DNA of 64,000 nucleotides from Pseudodesulfovibrio profundus (GCF_900217235.1 NZ_LT907975.1:3137001-3201000), one strand, 5' to 3'; shown: positions 27,456-37,616, counted from the stretch's first letter. The notes: generated from the letters alone by a model not told the origin. Program-made: numbers and translations.

Positions 27456-30146
27456 ATGCTCGACTTGAAGCTTCGCGAAGAATTCCGTGGGAAGAAACTG
27501 AAAGGTACGATGGTTGATTTTACCAACCGTCAAGGCACCGGTGCTTTGGACAAAAGTGCTGAAGAGTTTCTGAACATTACATATCCCTCTGTCGACTTGC
27601 TTAAACTGGTTGAGGCACTGCAGCCGAGGAAGGCTCGCCCTGTTGTTATCATTGGCTCCAGAGGACAGGGGAAATCGCATTTGATGGCGGCATTGGCGCA
27701 CATGTATAAGGACCCTTCCGCCACAGATAATTGGTTAAATTCATGGGCCGGGCAGCTTCACCGCGATGATCTCACTAATCTTGCTCTCAATCGTGATGTG
27801 GAGGTAATCACTGAAAGCCTGCACCAGCACAATTACACCTTCCTTTGGGATCTACTGTTCGATAAACACCCTGAAGGGAAATACATAAGAGGTAAATGGG
27901 AAGGTCAGGGGGAGAGCAAATCTGAAGTCCCGGGAACATCGTTGTTTCTGGAAATGTTTCAGAAAAAGCCAACGGTCCTGATTCTTGACGAGTTTCAAAC
28001 TTGGTATGAAGGATTAACAAATACAAAACAACACCCCCGCAGGAACTGGGCTTTCAACTTTATTCAGATCCTGTCCGAAATTGCGGAAGGGAATCCTGAG
28101 CTTTTAACACTAGTACTTTCCGTCCGTGAAGGCGATTCAGATGCCGCTCAACAGGTATATCGTATCAACCCAGTTCGCATTGATTTTAAAGGGCCAGAGG
28201 CAAAAAGAGACCGCCAGAAGCTTTTACTTTATCGCATTTTTGAGAATCGAATTCAGATTCCTGAGGTCGATATTGAAGACCTGATCACATCTCATATAGA
28301 CGAGTTTTACCGTCTATATCACATCCCCGGATCCGAGCAGGAACGGCACAAAGATGAATTTGTCCATAGCTGGCCTTTCTCGCCTCTGTTAATGCAGCTT
28401 CTTGACGATCAAGTACTCATTGCAACCCAGACCCAAGAAACACGGGACCTGCTGAGAATTCTTGTCGATGTTTTTAAGGATGCCGGTGAACGCAGCCCAA
28501 TCCTCACGGCTGCAGACTTTTCTATTATAGAAGAAAAGAGCGGCGTCGCCTCTCTTCTCGATTCCGTAGCCAACCAGATCCATCGTGACCTCCGCTCAAA
28601 AGCGCTGAGAAACTTCGAAGCGGTAAAAGAAGCTGTTGAGGGCACCACACAGAAGGTGCCGAATCTCGGAACAATACTCAGCTCATTGTGGATACGCTCT
28701 TTGTCATTGGAAAACATGGCCGGAGCTCGACCTGCTGAAATTCAGTTGGACATTACCAGAAGCGAGCCGATTGATGACAACCTGTTTTCTGTTGAGCTGG
28801 AAGCGATCAAAGAGAATAGTTTCAACATTCACCAAAAAGGCGATCGTTTGGTTTTCCTGAATGAAGAAAATCCTCAGGCGAAGCTGATGGCCCATGCTAA
28901 AAATGACAAGCTGTTTAATGAAGGGCAGGATGTTGAGCATTTAGCGCAGGAAATTCGATACGTTCTTGGCGGCAGCGAAGCTAACAGTTCGCTTGGCCGC
29001 GTGATTGTGCTGAAAAAAAACTGGCAGAGTAATCCGTGGTCCGATGTGGATGAAAAAGATCGTCCTGAAAGCTGGGACAATCGTATTCCCCACGTTGTTA
29101 TACCCAAAGGTACTGTGAAGGTTAAAGAGCTTGGGATCTGGCTTAAAGAGAAGATCTCCAAGCACCGGAACACCATCCGATTTATTCTTGCCAAAGAAAC
29201 GTTGGAACCTGTCTTCTACGATAAAGGACTTCTTGTGCTTGCCCGAGCAGTCTATCTGGCCAAGCAATGGAAAAACGCGGACGCCAACTATTCAGCGCTT
29301 CATGTGAAGTATCAGAAAGAGCTTCGTGACCAGTTAAAAGTGCGTTTTAATCGCTATGCGGTTCTTGACACATGGAATTTCGGCAATCCTGACCAATGCG
29401 AATTTGAGATCAACAGCCACAAGGCTGAAGGTGATCGCATTGTTCCCGCTATCCATGAAAAAATTAAGACTGACTTGTTTCTCGCGGAAGATTTTGAAGA
29501 CCTCGTGCTGGAGGCTGCAAAGCGCAATGATTCTTTTGCCACCGTATTGGATCAGTTGAAAGAGCCAATGGGAGGCGGAAACCCCTGTATCCCATGGCTG
29601 GGTGAAAACGAAGCCAAAGAGCACATCGTTCGGCTTTGTGCCCGTGGAAAAATCGAGATCAATATTGCTGGACGGGAGCTGCTGAGCAGTCGTCCCGGCG
29701 AATCTGAAGATGCCGCATGGAATCGCATGAAAGGCAAAATTGGAACTGGCCGAACCCTCGAAGAAACATTGATTCACGAGCCAGACAGCACGGTTAGCTC
29801 CGGAGGCGGTCAAACGGAAGATGATACCGCCCCAACAACCTCAGGTGATTACACCGGTTCGACAACAGGCGGCTCAGGAGTCAGTAAAGGAGAATCCGGC
29901 GGAATAACTCCGGGCGGCCTGTTTGGTGGAGGCACAGGCACAAAACCCAAAACACCGTTCAGCTCTGATACAACCTCATCCCTGTCGCTTCTTGGAAAGC
30001 TTGAGTCTTGGGGGATTACACCTGGTGCGAAGGTATCGAATGTAAAAATATCCATTGAGAATCTTACCGGCGCACAATTGCAGGAGCTAATTAAGAAATT
30101 GCCGGACGGAGTTTCCTACGGTCTTAACCTTGAGAAGGAGGGCTAA
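27456..30146 (+). CDS. DUF499-type P-loop ATPase, first gene of a defence-like operon
   Basis: 896 aa; ATG follows AAGGAG. Walker A is IGSRGQGKSHL (~67-77) and Walker B is VLILDEFQTWYEG (~175-187). The overall pattern matches DUF499 proteins, large ATPases recurrent in anti-phage loci and comparable to BREX BrxC/PglY. The C-terminal ~130 residues are a Gly/Ser/Thr-rich linker followed by a short compact domain (NLTGAQLQELIKKLPDGVSY). Its stop overlaps the start of the PglZ-like gene by one base. The expected role is a DNA- or complex-remodelling ATPase; function here is inferred. Confidence 0.82.
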   Translation: MLDLKLREEFRGKKLKGTMVDFTNRQGTGALDKSAEEFLNITYPSVDLLKLVEALQPRKARPVVIIGSRGQGKSHLMAALAHMYKDPSATDNWLNSWAGQLHRDDLTNLALNRDVEVITESLHQHNYTFLWDLLFDKHPEGKYIRGKWEGQGESKSEVPGTSLFLEMFQKKPTVLILDEFQTWYEGLTNTKQHPRRNWAFNFIQILSEIAEGNPELLTLVLSVREGDSDAAQQVYRINPVRIDFKGPEAKRDRQKLLLYRIFENRIQIPEVDIEDLITSHIDEFYRLYHIPGSEQERHKDEFVHSWPFSPLLMQLLDDQVLIATQTQETRDLLRILVDVFKDAGERSPILTAADFSIIEEKSGVASLLDSVANQIHRDLRSKALRNFEAVKEAVEGTTQKVPNLGTILSSLWIRSLSLENMAGARPAEIQLDITRSEPIDDNLFSVELEAIKENSFNIHQKGDRLVFLNEENPQAKLMAHAKNDKLFNEGQDVEHLAQEIRYVLGGSEANSSLGRVIVLKKNWQSNPWSDVDEKDRPESWDNRIPHVVIPKGTVKVKELGIWLKEKISKHRNTIRFILAKETLEPVFYDKGLLVLARAVYLAKQWKNADANYSALHVKYQKELRDQLKVRFNRYAVLDTWNFGNPDQCEFEINSHKAEGDRIVPAIHEKIKTDLFLAEDFEDLVLEAAKRNDSFATVLDQLKEPMGGGNPCIPWLGENEAKEHIVRLCARGKIEINIAGRELLSSRPGESEDAAWNRMKGKIGTGRTLEETLIHEPDSTVSSGGGQTEDDTAPTTSGDYTGSTTGGSGVSKGESGGITPGGLFGGGTGTKPKTPFSSDTTSSLSLLGKLESWGITPGAKVSNVKISIENLTGAQLQELIKKLPDGVSYGLNLEKEG

Positions 30147-31129
30147 TGGAAAAGTCATTTCTCAACACGGTTATGAATTCGAGCCCGCAGGCCGGATGGG
30201 AACAGATTCTTGCTGAGGTCTGGAAGATTTTTTCTGATCCTCTTAATCCCGCCAAGGCGGATGCCCTGACAACCGAAAGGGACAAAAAGGCAGGAGCATT
30301 GGACACTCTACTCAGCGGGGCTGCGTGGGATCTCTGGCACGAAGTGAATAGCTCTCCTTTGCGGACCTCACAGCATCTTCAGAGTTTCTGGGAACAGGAA
30401 TCCAAAGGCAAAGCCATACTCATATTGGATGCGCTTTCTCTTCGCGAAGCATGCTGGATTCTTGAGCAGGCCGATTTACGCAGCTACGCCGTTAATAAAA
30501 GCTATGCCACCCTTGCTGAGTTTCCGGGCGACACCACACCGTTTGCCAAGGCGCTTGGATTTGGACAACGCTCATCTTTGACAGATAACGGCGGTAAAAG
30601 TGAATCTTTCCCCGGCGCTTATACAGAGTCTGTTGATATGCCCTTTGCCGATTGCGGCAGTTTGGTAAAGCCGGAAACCGGTGTGATTTTTTGGCATCAC
30701 TGGCCGGACAGTAACATGCATGACCTTGCAGATAATGGCAGCGGCGCACAGAAATTGACCAAGGCGGCCGTCGAGGCCCTTACGGGAGATGACTTCTGGA
30801 GCTTTGTCGATCGCCTTGCCACCGGCCGCAAACTGGTGATTACCGGTGATCATGGATATGCGAATGCCGGGCTGTACAGAGATCTGGTGGACAAAGATCA
30901 GATCGGCTACATGAAAAAATTATTCAAGAGCAGCCGCTCGACAACGAACTCACCTGAAACCAATCACAACTGGGTGCCTCCCTTAACGATCGAACTGGAA
31001 GGCCACACACTCGCCCTTGGCCGTCGCAAATGGAGAAGTCAGGGCGGCTATCCCACGCTGACACATGGCGGACTCTCTTTATTGGAGATGGCAGTTCCGT
31101 TTATAGAAATTGAAAAAAGGCAAGGTTAA
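30146..31129 (+). CDS. Short PglZ-like alkaline-phosphatase-fold protein
   Basis: 327 aa, less than half of a usual BREX PglZ (~700-900 aa). Metal-site signatures of the alkaline phosphatase fold as used in PglZ are visible: ILILDALSLREACW (~92-105) and LVITGDHGYANAG (~230-242), with HHWPDSNMHDL between. The N-terminal extension of large PglZ proteins is missing, so this is a minimal core. TAATG coupling to the ATPase gene and 5 nt to the methyltransferase gene place it firmly in the operon. PglZ proteins are signature components of BREX and Pgl phage resistance. Confidence 0.78.
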   Translation: MEKSFLNTVMNSSPQAGWEQILAEVWKIFSDPLNPAKADALTTERDKKAGALDTLLSGAAWDLWHEVNSSPLRTSQHLQSFWEQESKGKAILILDALSLREACWILEQADLRSYAVNKSYATLAEFPGDTTPFAKALGFGQRSSLTDNGGKSESFPGAYTESVDMPFADCGSLVKPETGVIFWHHWPDSNMHDLADNGSGAQKLTKAAVEALTGDDFWSFVDRLATGRKLVITGDHGYANAGLYRDLVDKDQIGYMKKLFKSSRSTTNSPETNHNWVPPLTIELEGHTLALGRRKWRSQGGYPTLTHGGLSLLEMAVPFIEIEKRQG

Positions 31130-31134
31130 CAAAT

Positions 31135-34100
31135 ATGGCTGGTGCAAGACTTACAAAAGCAGAAGAAATAAAAAGAATGGTGGAGGCGGCAGTGGATGCC
31201 GGGGAAGAACGCCATCTTGAAACAGTAGACTTTAATGATCCCAACAGACCGAAGACTTGTCTGGAGGTCGATTTCCCGATTCTCCCCATAAATCAGATCG
31301 CACAAATCGAAGGTAACGCCGGAAAGCCTATCTATCAAATGTCAAAATGGTGGGCTCGTCGTCGTTCCTCTGTGTTTCGTTCAACATTGATTGCAGCCGC
31401 TACGAAAGCACCAGAAGATCAGGCCGAAGCGGCAAAGTTAGTTTGGGAAAACTACTACTGCAATCACCAGAAGAATGCTTCTTTTAAGAAACTGAAGGTT
31501 GCAGACATCTTCATGGGGGGCGGAACCACATTGGTTGAAGGTGCCCGCCTTGGCATGCAGATGTATGGTAATGACCTAAACCCGGTGGCATGGCTGGTGG
31601 TAAAGAATGAGCTGGCCGATGTGGATATTGAAGAGGTGAAACGCCTCTTTACCTATATCGAATCTGAAGTGAAGCCGCAGATCATGCCCTTTTATGCATG
31701 TGAAGGTCCCGGCGGTGAAAAAGGCATCTGGTACAGTGTGGAAACTGGAAAGCCCATGCCGGACGATTTTGATCCGCTGGCTGTGGCTCCTGAAGAGCGT
31801 AAGAAATACCGTTATGAAGGCCCGGAGATCATCTACACCTTTTGGGCTAAACATGGACCGTGCAGCGCTGCTGGCTGTAATCATCGCACACCGCTTTTCA
31901 GCTCCCCGGTAATTGCGGTTAAGGAGCTGTCTGTAAAGTCATGGCCTAAGCAGAAATGTGAAGTCTGCAATGAATTCTTTGATATTGAAGCGGGTGAGGT
32001 GCGCATGGCACCCGATGAACCTTTGATCATCGCAGAGGGTGAAAAACCTTTTACCACCCTCAAATTAAACGGTTCATTTGATTGCCCTCATTGCGGGAAA
32101 AACCAATACAGCGCCGCGATTAGTGGGAAGGGCAAAAACAAAAAAGTATCCCTCTCTCTGTTGATTCATCCAGACTGGATGGAGGGTGCTCTTGGTACTG
32201 ACGATCAAGGCAATCTGGGGGGGACCGTAACAAGTTCGGTTGAAGACACCAGGCGCTGGAATGAATTGCGCCAGAGCACCCTCAAGCTGATTGAGGTGCG
32301 TGGAAAACTACCGGACGAAATCTCCTTGCCAAGCACTGGCGAGGTGATGTCTACCCAAAATGGGACGATCCCTAAAAAATCCCATTTTGCGTGTCAGGGA
32401 AAGACCTGTGGTTTGCAGCAAAATGTACTTAGTTCCATAAAATCTTCCGGCAAATCCGGCCCAACCGCCGAATACAGTTTACAATGCTATTCTCCTAAGA
32501 GGTCAAAAGGTTCGGCAGCATACAACGGACGCTTCTTCAAAGCCCCAAACAAACTTGATACCAAAAGGCTTAATTCAGCTTTTTTTGAATGGGAGAAAAG
32601 AAAGGTAAATGACTTAAAAGGCTATTGGCCTGAATCTGAGTTGCCGTATGGTTTTATGACTCATCATCTGCAAGGCGGAGTACCCAATCATGGTTTTACA
32701 CATTGGCATACAATGTTTAATCCTCGTCAACTGCTGGTTCACGCTCTTCTGTTAAAAACAATTGATAGCGCCATAGGGTTCTCTGATGGGGCAAAGGAAT
32801 TTGCATTAGGTGCATTCCAGCAATATCTCAGATATCAAAACATGTTCGTTTTCTTTCAGGTGCATCGGGATTGCTTGGCTCCTCATTTTTCCAATAACAA
32901 TTATCACCCAAAGTCGAACATAGTAGAAAACTCGGTTTTTTGTAAGATTGGAAGTGGCAATTGGGAATCATGTTGCAAAAATGTGTTAAATGGGAACGAT
33001 TGGAAAGACCGCCCTTGGGAAGTTGTTCCGAAGGAATACCTGTCAGGAATAAATAACGACGTAGCTAGATTAATAACTGGGAAAGGGCATCGGATTTCCC
33101 TGGATGATAAGCTATTATTTAGTGGTCAAATTACCTGTGGCTCGTCAACAGAATTGTCCAGTCTCAAACCATGCTCCTATGACCTTGTCATAACCGACCC
33201 TCCATTTGGAGGACTTTTGCATTACTCTGAACTTGCCGACTTTTTTTATGTCTGGCTGCGATTGGTGTTAAAAGATAAATACCCGGAATATTTCACCGGA
33301 GAATACACTCCGAAAACCCTTGAGGCTGTTGCTAACAAAGCCCGCAATCCGGAAGATGCCGATGACTTTTACAAGCGTGTTCTGACGGATTGCTGGCGTG
33401 AAGCGCATCGTATCCTAAAACCGGGCGGTATTCTTTCCTTTACCTTCCACCACAGTGAGGATGAACCGTGGGTAGATGTTCTGGAAAGCCTTTTTAATTC
33501 TGGGTTCTTCCTCGAAGCAACCTATCCGATTCGCTCTGATGAGACCAAGGGTAAGGGTGAATTTGGGTCAAAGACTATTGAATACGACATCATTCACGTT
33601 TGCCGGAAGCGGACCGAAGAGCCCTCGAGAATTAGTTGGCCGAAATTGCGTCGCCTGATTTTGCGGGATGTTCGCCAACTGCAGGCCCTTCTGGAACATC
33701 ACCAACAGGCCGGTCTACCGGAGGCGGATATCGAGGTCATCAAACGCGGTAAGGCGCTGGAATACTTCTCCCGTCACTACGGCAAAGTCTACGTGGAAGA
33801 AGGTCGCGAGTTTACAGTTAAAGAAGCTTTGGCTGGTATCAACGAGATAATTCAGGACCAGTCCGGAAGTGATGCCGTGAAAGCTCCGGACAAAGCGGAA
33901 CCGCTGACCCGTCAGTTCCTGCGTATCTTTGCCGATAAGGAACGGATCGAACGGGACCAGATGCAGAAATTCCTGCGCGGTTCCGGTGTGGGGCCGAGTG
34001 ATTTTACCAATCGCGGCTGGTGTAAGGAGATCAACCGGCCGAAGGCTTTTGTTTGGGTCGATGCGCTCGAATTTGCAAAGGAGAAAAAGTCACTCAAAAA

Positions 34101-34371
34101 CCTACGTCGCGATTTTGATCAGGTTCTTTTCCTTGTAGGGGCGTCGTACTCCGGTAGTGGTATCAATGTAAAAAAGGAAATGAGCGACAACGGTTTTAAA
34201 CCTCATCCGGCGCTGGGCGAATTATTCAACTGGCTGGGAATGCACGGACCGACCAGTGAATTTAGAAGTGCAAGCTATACCGCTAACCAGCTCTTTAACA
34301 GTTGGTCTGCTGCGAACCAGTCAGTCATGCAAAAGCAGCTTTCATTGTTCGATCTTGCGGAGGAGGTATAA
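31135..34371 (+). CDS. DUF1156 DNA methyltransferase with zinc ribbons
   Basis: 1078 aa. N-terminal DUF1156 region (LEVDFPILPINQIAQIEGNA, QMSKWWARRRSSVFR). SAM motif I is VADIFMGGGTTL (~122). The catalytic motif ITDPPFGGLLHY (~687) fits N6-adenine or N4-cytosine modification. About 560 residues separate the two, including several CxxC-type zinc sites (CSAAGC, CEVC, CPHCG, CQGKTC) and probably the target recognition region. The gene text from about 32390 to 33170 is visibly richer in A+T than the ends, consistent with exchange of the specificity region. It likely marks self DNA for the neighbouring SNF2/PglZ/ATPase components, by analogy with BREX and DISARM. Confidence 0.88.
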   Translation: MAGARLTKAEEIKRMVEAAVDAGEERHLETVDFNDPNRPKTCLEVDFPILPINQIAQIEGNAGKPIYQMSKWWARRRSSVFRSTLIAAATKAPEDQAEAAKLVWENYYCNHQKNASFKKLKVADIFMGGGTTLVEGARLGMQMYGNDLNPVAWLVVKNELADVDIEEVKRLFTYIESEVKPQIMPFYACEGPGGEKGIWYSVETGKPMPDDFDPLAVAPEERKKYRYEGPEIIYTFWAKHGPCSAAGCNHRTPLFSSPVIAVKELSVKSWPKQKCEVCNEFFDIEAGEVRMAPDEPLIIAEGEKPFTTLKLNGSFDCPHCGKNQYSAAISGKGKNKKVSLSLLIHPDWMEGALGTDDQGNLGGTVTSSVEDTRRWNELRQSTLKLIEVRGKLPDEISLPSTGEVMSTQNGTIPKKSHFACQGKTCGLQQNVLSSIKSSGKSGPTAEYSLQCYSPKRSKGSAAYNGRFFKAPNKLDTKRLNSAFFEWEKRKVNDLKGYWPESELPYGFMTHHLQGGVPNHGFTHWHTMFNPRQLLVHALLLKTIDSAIGFSDGAKEFALGAFQQYLRYQNMFVFFQVHRDCLAPHFSNNNYHPKSNIVENSVFCKIGSGNWESCCKNVLNGNDWKDRPWEVVPKEYLSGINNDVARLITGKGHRISLDDKLLFSGQITCGSSTELSSLKPCSYDLVITDPPFGGLLHYSELADFFYVWLRLVLKDKYPEYFTGEYTPKTLEAVANKARNPEDADDFYKRVLTDCWREAHRILKPGGILSFTFHHSEDEPWVDVLESLFNSGFFLEATYPIRSDETKGKGEFGSKTIEYDIIHVCRKRTEEPSRISWPKLRRLILRDVRQLQALLEHHQQAGLPEADIEVIKRGKALEYFSRHYGKVYVEEGREFTVKEALAGINEIIQDQSGSDAVKAPDKAEPLTRQFLRIFADKERIERDQMQKFLRGSGVGPSDFTNRGWCKEINRPKAFVWVDALEFAKEKKSLKNLRRDFDQVLFLVGASYSGSGINVKKEMSDNGFKPHPALGELFNWLGMHGPTSEFRSASYTANQLFNSWSAANQSVMQKQLSLFDLAEEV

Positions 34372-34374
34372 GCG

Positions 34375-34875
34375 GTGAATCCAATTTTGCTTGATGATGT
34401 CTGGCAGCGCAAAGGGATCTCGGTCATTTGGGATAACCACGTGCTGGCAAAACTGGTGAAAGATAGCCGGGCTATATCGCTCCGCGAGTTTTTTTCATAT
34501 TACGAGAAAAGCTGGCCGGATGATGACATGCCCTTCATTAACAACGACCTACTTTTGGTCGCTGGTTTGGATGCCGCATTGGATACTCTTGAGGCCCAGA
34601 ATGCAGAAGAATGGGTTACTCAAGAGGTGTACAAACGGATCTACGATTTCCAGAACTGGGCGGAAGGTCAGTACGCTCTTGTCTTCTGGATGAGCAAACA
34701 GGACCGTTGGAGGGAACATCTGGAAAATAACCGCTACACCTGGCTCTGCGACGGCAAAGACCGTGGCAAAGAGATTGAGCTGGGGAGCGGTATATGGAAC
34801 GGGGCTCAGCTCAGTGTTCGCAGGATTGAATCTGACGGACGATGGATAGGATTGTTTTTGGACAGGATAAGTTGA
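34375..34875 (+). CDS. Unknown small component of the defence-like operon
   Basis: 166 aa from GTG 34375, preceded by GGAGG. Soluble, acidic and Trp-rich (DVWQRKGISVIWDNHVLAKL, IYDFQNWAEGQYALVFWMSK, YTWLCDGKDRGKEIELG). No P-loop, so it is not a BrxF-like ATPase, and no resemblance to BrxA or BrxB that I can see. Tight packing between the methyltransferase (3-nt gap) and the helicase (overlap or 2-nt gap) argues it is a core subunit. Family not recognised. Confidence 0.65.
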   Translation: MNPILLDDVWQRKGISVIWDNHVLAKLVKDSRAISLREFFSYYEKSWPDDDMPFINNDLLLVAGLDAALDTLEAQNAEEWVTQEVYKRIYDFQNWAEGQYALVFWMSKQDRWREHLENNRYTWLCDGKDRGKEIELGSGIWNGAQLSVRRIESDGRWIGLFLDRIS

Positions 34876-37616
34876 TCGTGAGTTACAAGATTCTTCCTGG
34901 TACACGGATACAGCACCGTGAGTTTGGTCAGGGAGCCGTTCTTTCGGTCTCGGAAGGGTTTGCTACGGTCTTCTTTTCCATCGGTGAAAAGCGGATTCCG
35001 TTAGCGGAGCTGTTACCGGCATTGAGCCGGAACGAGACTGTGGTTCTAAACCTCGGGGCTGGCGATGAACGTCTGAAAAAGGCATGGCTCTGCTATAAAG
35101 CACATGAGCTTCCGCTTTTGGATCACGCGACATCGATGACGGCAGCCCGGATAGATCTGCTGCCGCATCAGGTCGTCCTGACACATAAAATTGCAATTGC
35201 TGGTCCTAGACGATTCCTGATTGCCGATGAAGTTGGACTGGGCAAGACCATCGAAACAGCGTTGGTTCTAAGGGAACTGGCCAGTCGCGGTGAACTGAAT
35301 CGAGCCTTGATGGTTGTGCCTGCCGGGCTGGTGAATAACTGGCATCGGGAACTGAATGAGGTGTTTAACCTAAATTTTGAAGTCTTCGGAAGCGAAGGTG
35401 ATGTCAGCGACCGTAAAACGAACGCCTTTAAAAAGCATAATCTGCTTATTGCCAGTATCGATACACTCAAACGCCCAGCGCGTGTGAAAAAATTACTAGA
35501 AGCCCCGAAATGGGATCTGGTGGTCTTTGATGAAGCTCATCACTGCACGGCTTACAAGCAGGGCGGCAAAGCTAAGAAAACGCAGAATTATAAGCTGGCG
35601 GAGTCTCTCAGAGACCATGCCCGCGATTTGATGCTTCTTTCAGCAACTCCGCATCAGGGTGACCATTATCGATTCTGGAAATTGATTCAGCTTCTTGATC
35701 CTTCGCTGTTTAGAAACGAAAAGGAGATGGTTGAGGAGCGGCACCGGCTCAATCCCTATATTTTTCGACGAACGAAAGCAGACGCATGCCGTTCGGATGG
35801 TTCCACGCTCTTTGCCCGGCGCTGGGTGCATACCGAAGCGTTCTCGATGTCAGATGTTGAAAGGCAATTCTATCAACAGCTGAATGAATATCTTCGTGAT
35901 GGATTCGCGCTGGCCAAAAAACAAGGAAGCAAAGGCCGGGCGCTGGGCTTTGTGATGACTATCTTCCAAAAGATTGCTGCATCAAGTTTTGCCGCTGTTC
36001 ACCGAACTCTTCGCCGTCGTTTGATTGCGCTCACCGTTCATGAAGGTTTGATCCATGATGAAAATCTGGATATCGATCTGCGTGATGAAGCATTTAATGC
36101 GGCCAAAAACTACATCTGCCGGGAATTCCAGCTGGGGAATGATCAGATGAGCATGCTGGAAGCAGAGCGTATTCTTAACGAGCTAAAACGAAAACAGCTG
36201 AAAAAAATCAATGAGGAAGAGCTCGCGTTTGCCTCTGATACTTTTTCCGATGAACTGACCACACAGGCCGCTGAAGATGCCACTATGAATGCGGTTGCAT
36301 ATGCTCTTCCAGAGGAACGGCAGCGCATCGTGCAGTTATTGGAACAATTTCCAGATGTTCAGGAAACCAAAGTCGAAAAACTAATTTCTGCGCTCGGCAT
36401 TTTGTGGAATCAGAATCCCAAGGAACGGGTCGTTATCTTTGCTACCTATCTGGGCACCGTAGAAATGCTGGGGAAGGAAATTGACCAAGCCTACCCCGGT
36501 CAGGGAGTCGTGGTGCTCAAAGGTGGTGATCATGGCAGTAAGACAGCCGCTGAAAAGCGATTCAAGCAGCCGGAAGGGCCAAGGGTCATGATTTGTACGG
36601 CGGCTGGTCGTGAAGGTATCAACCTCCAACATGCCAGAATTCTTTTTAATTTCGATTTGCCCTGGAACCCGATGGACATGGAGCAGCGCATCGGTCGAAT
36701 TCATCGCTACGGCCAGAAAGATACAGCACAGGTCTACAACCTTGTTCTTGGCGATACAATCGAGGGGAAAATTTTCTTACTTCTCGATGATAAGCTGAAA
36801 GACATTGCACTTGCGCTGGGTAAGGTTGATGAAAAAGGAAATGTTGCTGAAGACCTGCGTTCACAGATTTTAGGGCAGCTGCAGGAGACCATCAATTACC
36901 AGAAACTCTACGCGGAAGCCTTAAGCGATCCCTCCTTAAAACGGACCCAGCTTGAGCTTAATGCAGCCATGACCAATGCCTCCGATGCTCGTGACGCGGT
37001 GTCGGAATTGTTTCAGGAGCTGGATCAGTTCAGTCTCGATGAATATCAGCCGTTATCCGATGTTGATAAGAGCATGCAGCAGTTGATCCTTTTTACATCA
37101 GCCTGTGCCGAACTCGATAAGGGTAGCTTTGAAAAAGATACGGCAACATACGTTTTTACTGACACCTCGGCCAATAAGATTGTGTTCACCACTGACCGGG
37201 AACAGGCATTGGAACATGACAATGTTGAGATCCTCGGTCTGGATCATCCTCGTATAGAGAAATGGCTTCGAGAATACAGAACGCTACCGGCAGAGCAGAT
37301 CGCATGTACGATTACCGGAAACGATTTACCCCAAGGAATTCTTACCATTTGGGAAATTGAGACGCACAACGAAAAAGGTCATGCCATTCGTTCAGTCATA
37401 AAAATCGGAATGACTGATGCCGGGGAACGTCTTGTTTCGCTTGAACGCCTTGTCGATGATCTTTTCCAGAAACAAAGCAAGAAGGCCAAGGGCAATATTG
37501 ACCTGTTGCCATTAGCAGAGACTCTTCTCGAACGGGAAATTAATCATCGCGGCAAAGCCAAGGATGACCAAGCATATAGCTCAAAACTTATTGGCTGGGT
37601 TGAGGTGGTGCACTAA
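34842..37616 (+). CDS. SNF2-family helicase of the defence-like operon
   Basis: 924 aa from ATG 34842, or 912 aa from GTG 34878, which lies right after the previous stop; both are plausible. The N-terminal ~60 residues (GTRIQHREFGQGAVLSVSEG) look like a small beta-barrel found on HepA/SNF2 proteins. Motif I is DEVGLGKTIETAL (~130), motif II FDEAHHC (~229), motif III LLSATPHQGD, motif VI RIGRIHRYGQ (~616). This resembles the SNF2 helicases of DISARM (DrmD) and BREX type 3 (BrxHII-like). It is the last intact gene of the operon. Confidence 0.88.
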   Translation: MDRIVFGQDKLIVSYKILPGTRIQHREFGQGAVLSVSEGFATVFFSIGEKRIPLAELLPALSRNETVVLNLGAGDERLKKAWLCYKAHELPLLDHATSMTAARIDLLPHQVVLTHKIAIAGPRRFLIADEVGLGKTIETALVLRELASRGELNRALMVVPAGLVNNWHRELNEVFNLNFEVFGSEGDVSDRKTNAFKKHNLLIASIDTLKRPARVKKLLEAPKWDLVVFDEAHHCTAYKQGGKAKKTQNYKLAESLRDHARDLMLLSATPHQGDHYRFWKLIQLLDPSLFRNEKEMVEERHRLNPYIFRRTKADACRSDGSTLFARRWVHTEAFSMSDVERQFYQQLNEYLRDGFALAKKQGSKGRALGFVMTIFQKIAASSFAAVHRTLRRRLIALTVHEGLIHDENLDIDLRDEAFNAAKNYICREFQLGNDQMSMLEAERILNELKRKQLKKINEEELAFASDTFSDELTTQAAEDATMNAVAYALPEERQRIVQLLEQFPDVQETKVEKLISALGILWNQNPKERVVIFATYLGTVEMLGKEIDQAYPGQGVVVLKGGDHGSKTAAEKRFKQPEGPRVMICTAAGREGINLQHARILFNFDLPWNPMDMEQRIGRIHRYGQKDTAQVYNLVLGDTIEGKIFLLLDDKLKDIALALGKVDEKGNVAEDLRSQILGQLQETINYQKLYAEALSDPSLKRTQLELNAAMTNASDARDAVSELFQELDQFSLDEYQPLSDVDKSMQQLILFTSACAELDKGSFEKDTATYVFTDTSANKIVFTTDREQALEHDNVEILGLDHPRIEKWLREYRTLPAEQIACTITGNDLPQGILTIWEIETHNEKGHAIRSVIKIGMTDAGERLVSLERLVDDLFQKQSKKAKGNIDLLPLAETLLEREINHRGKAKDDQAYSSKLIGWVEVVH

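Noticed and set aside
27456-37616. Calling the operon canonical DISARM
   Set aside because: DISARM needs drmA, drmB (DUF1998) and usually drmC (phospholipase D fold); none is visible. Only the SNF2 helicase and a methyltransferase are shared.
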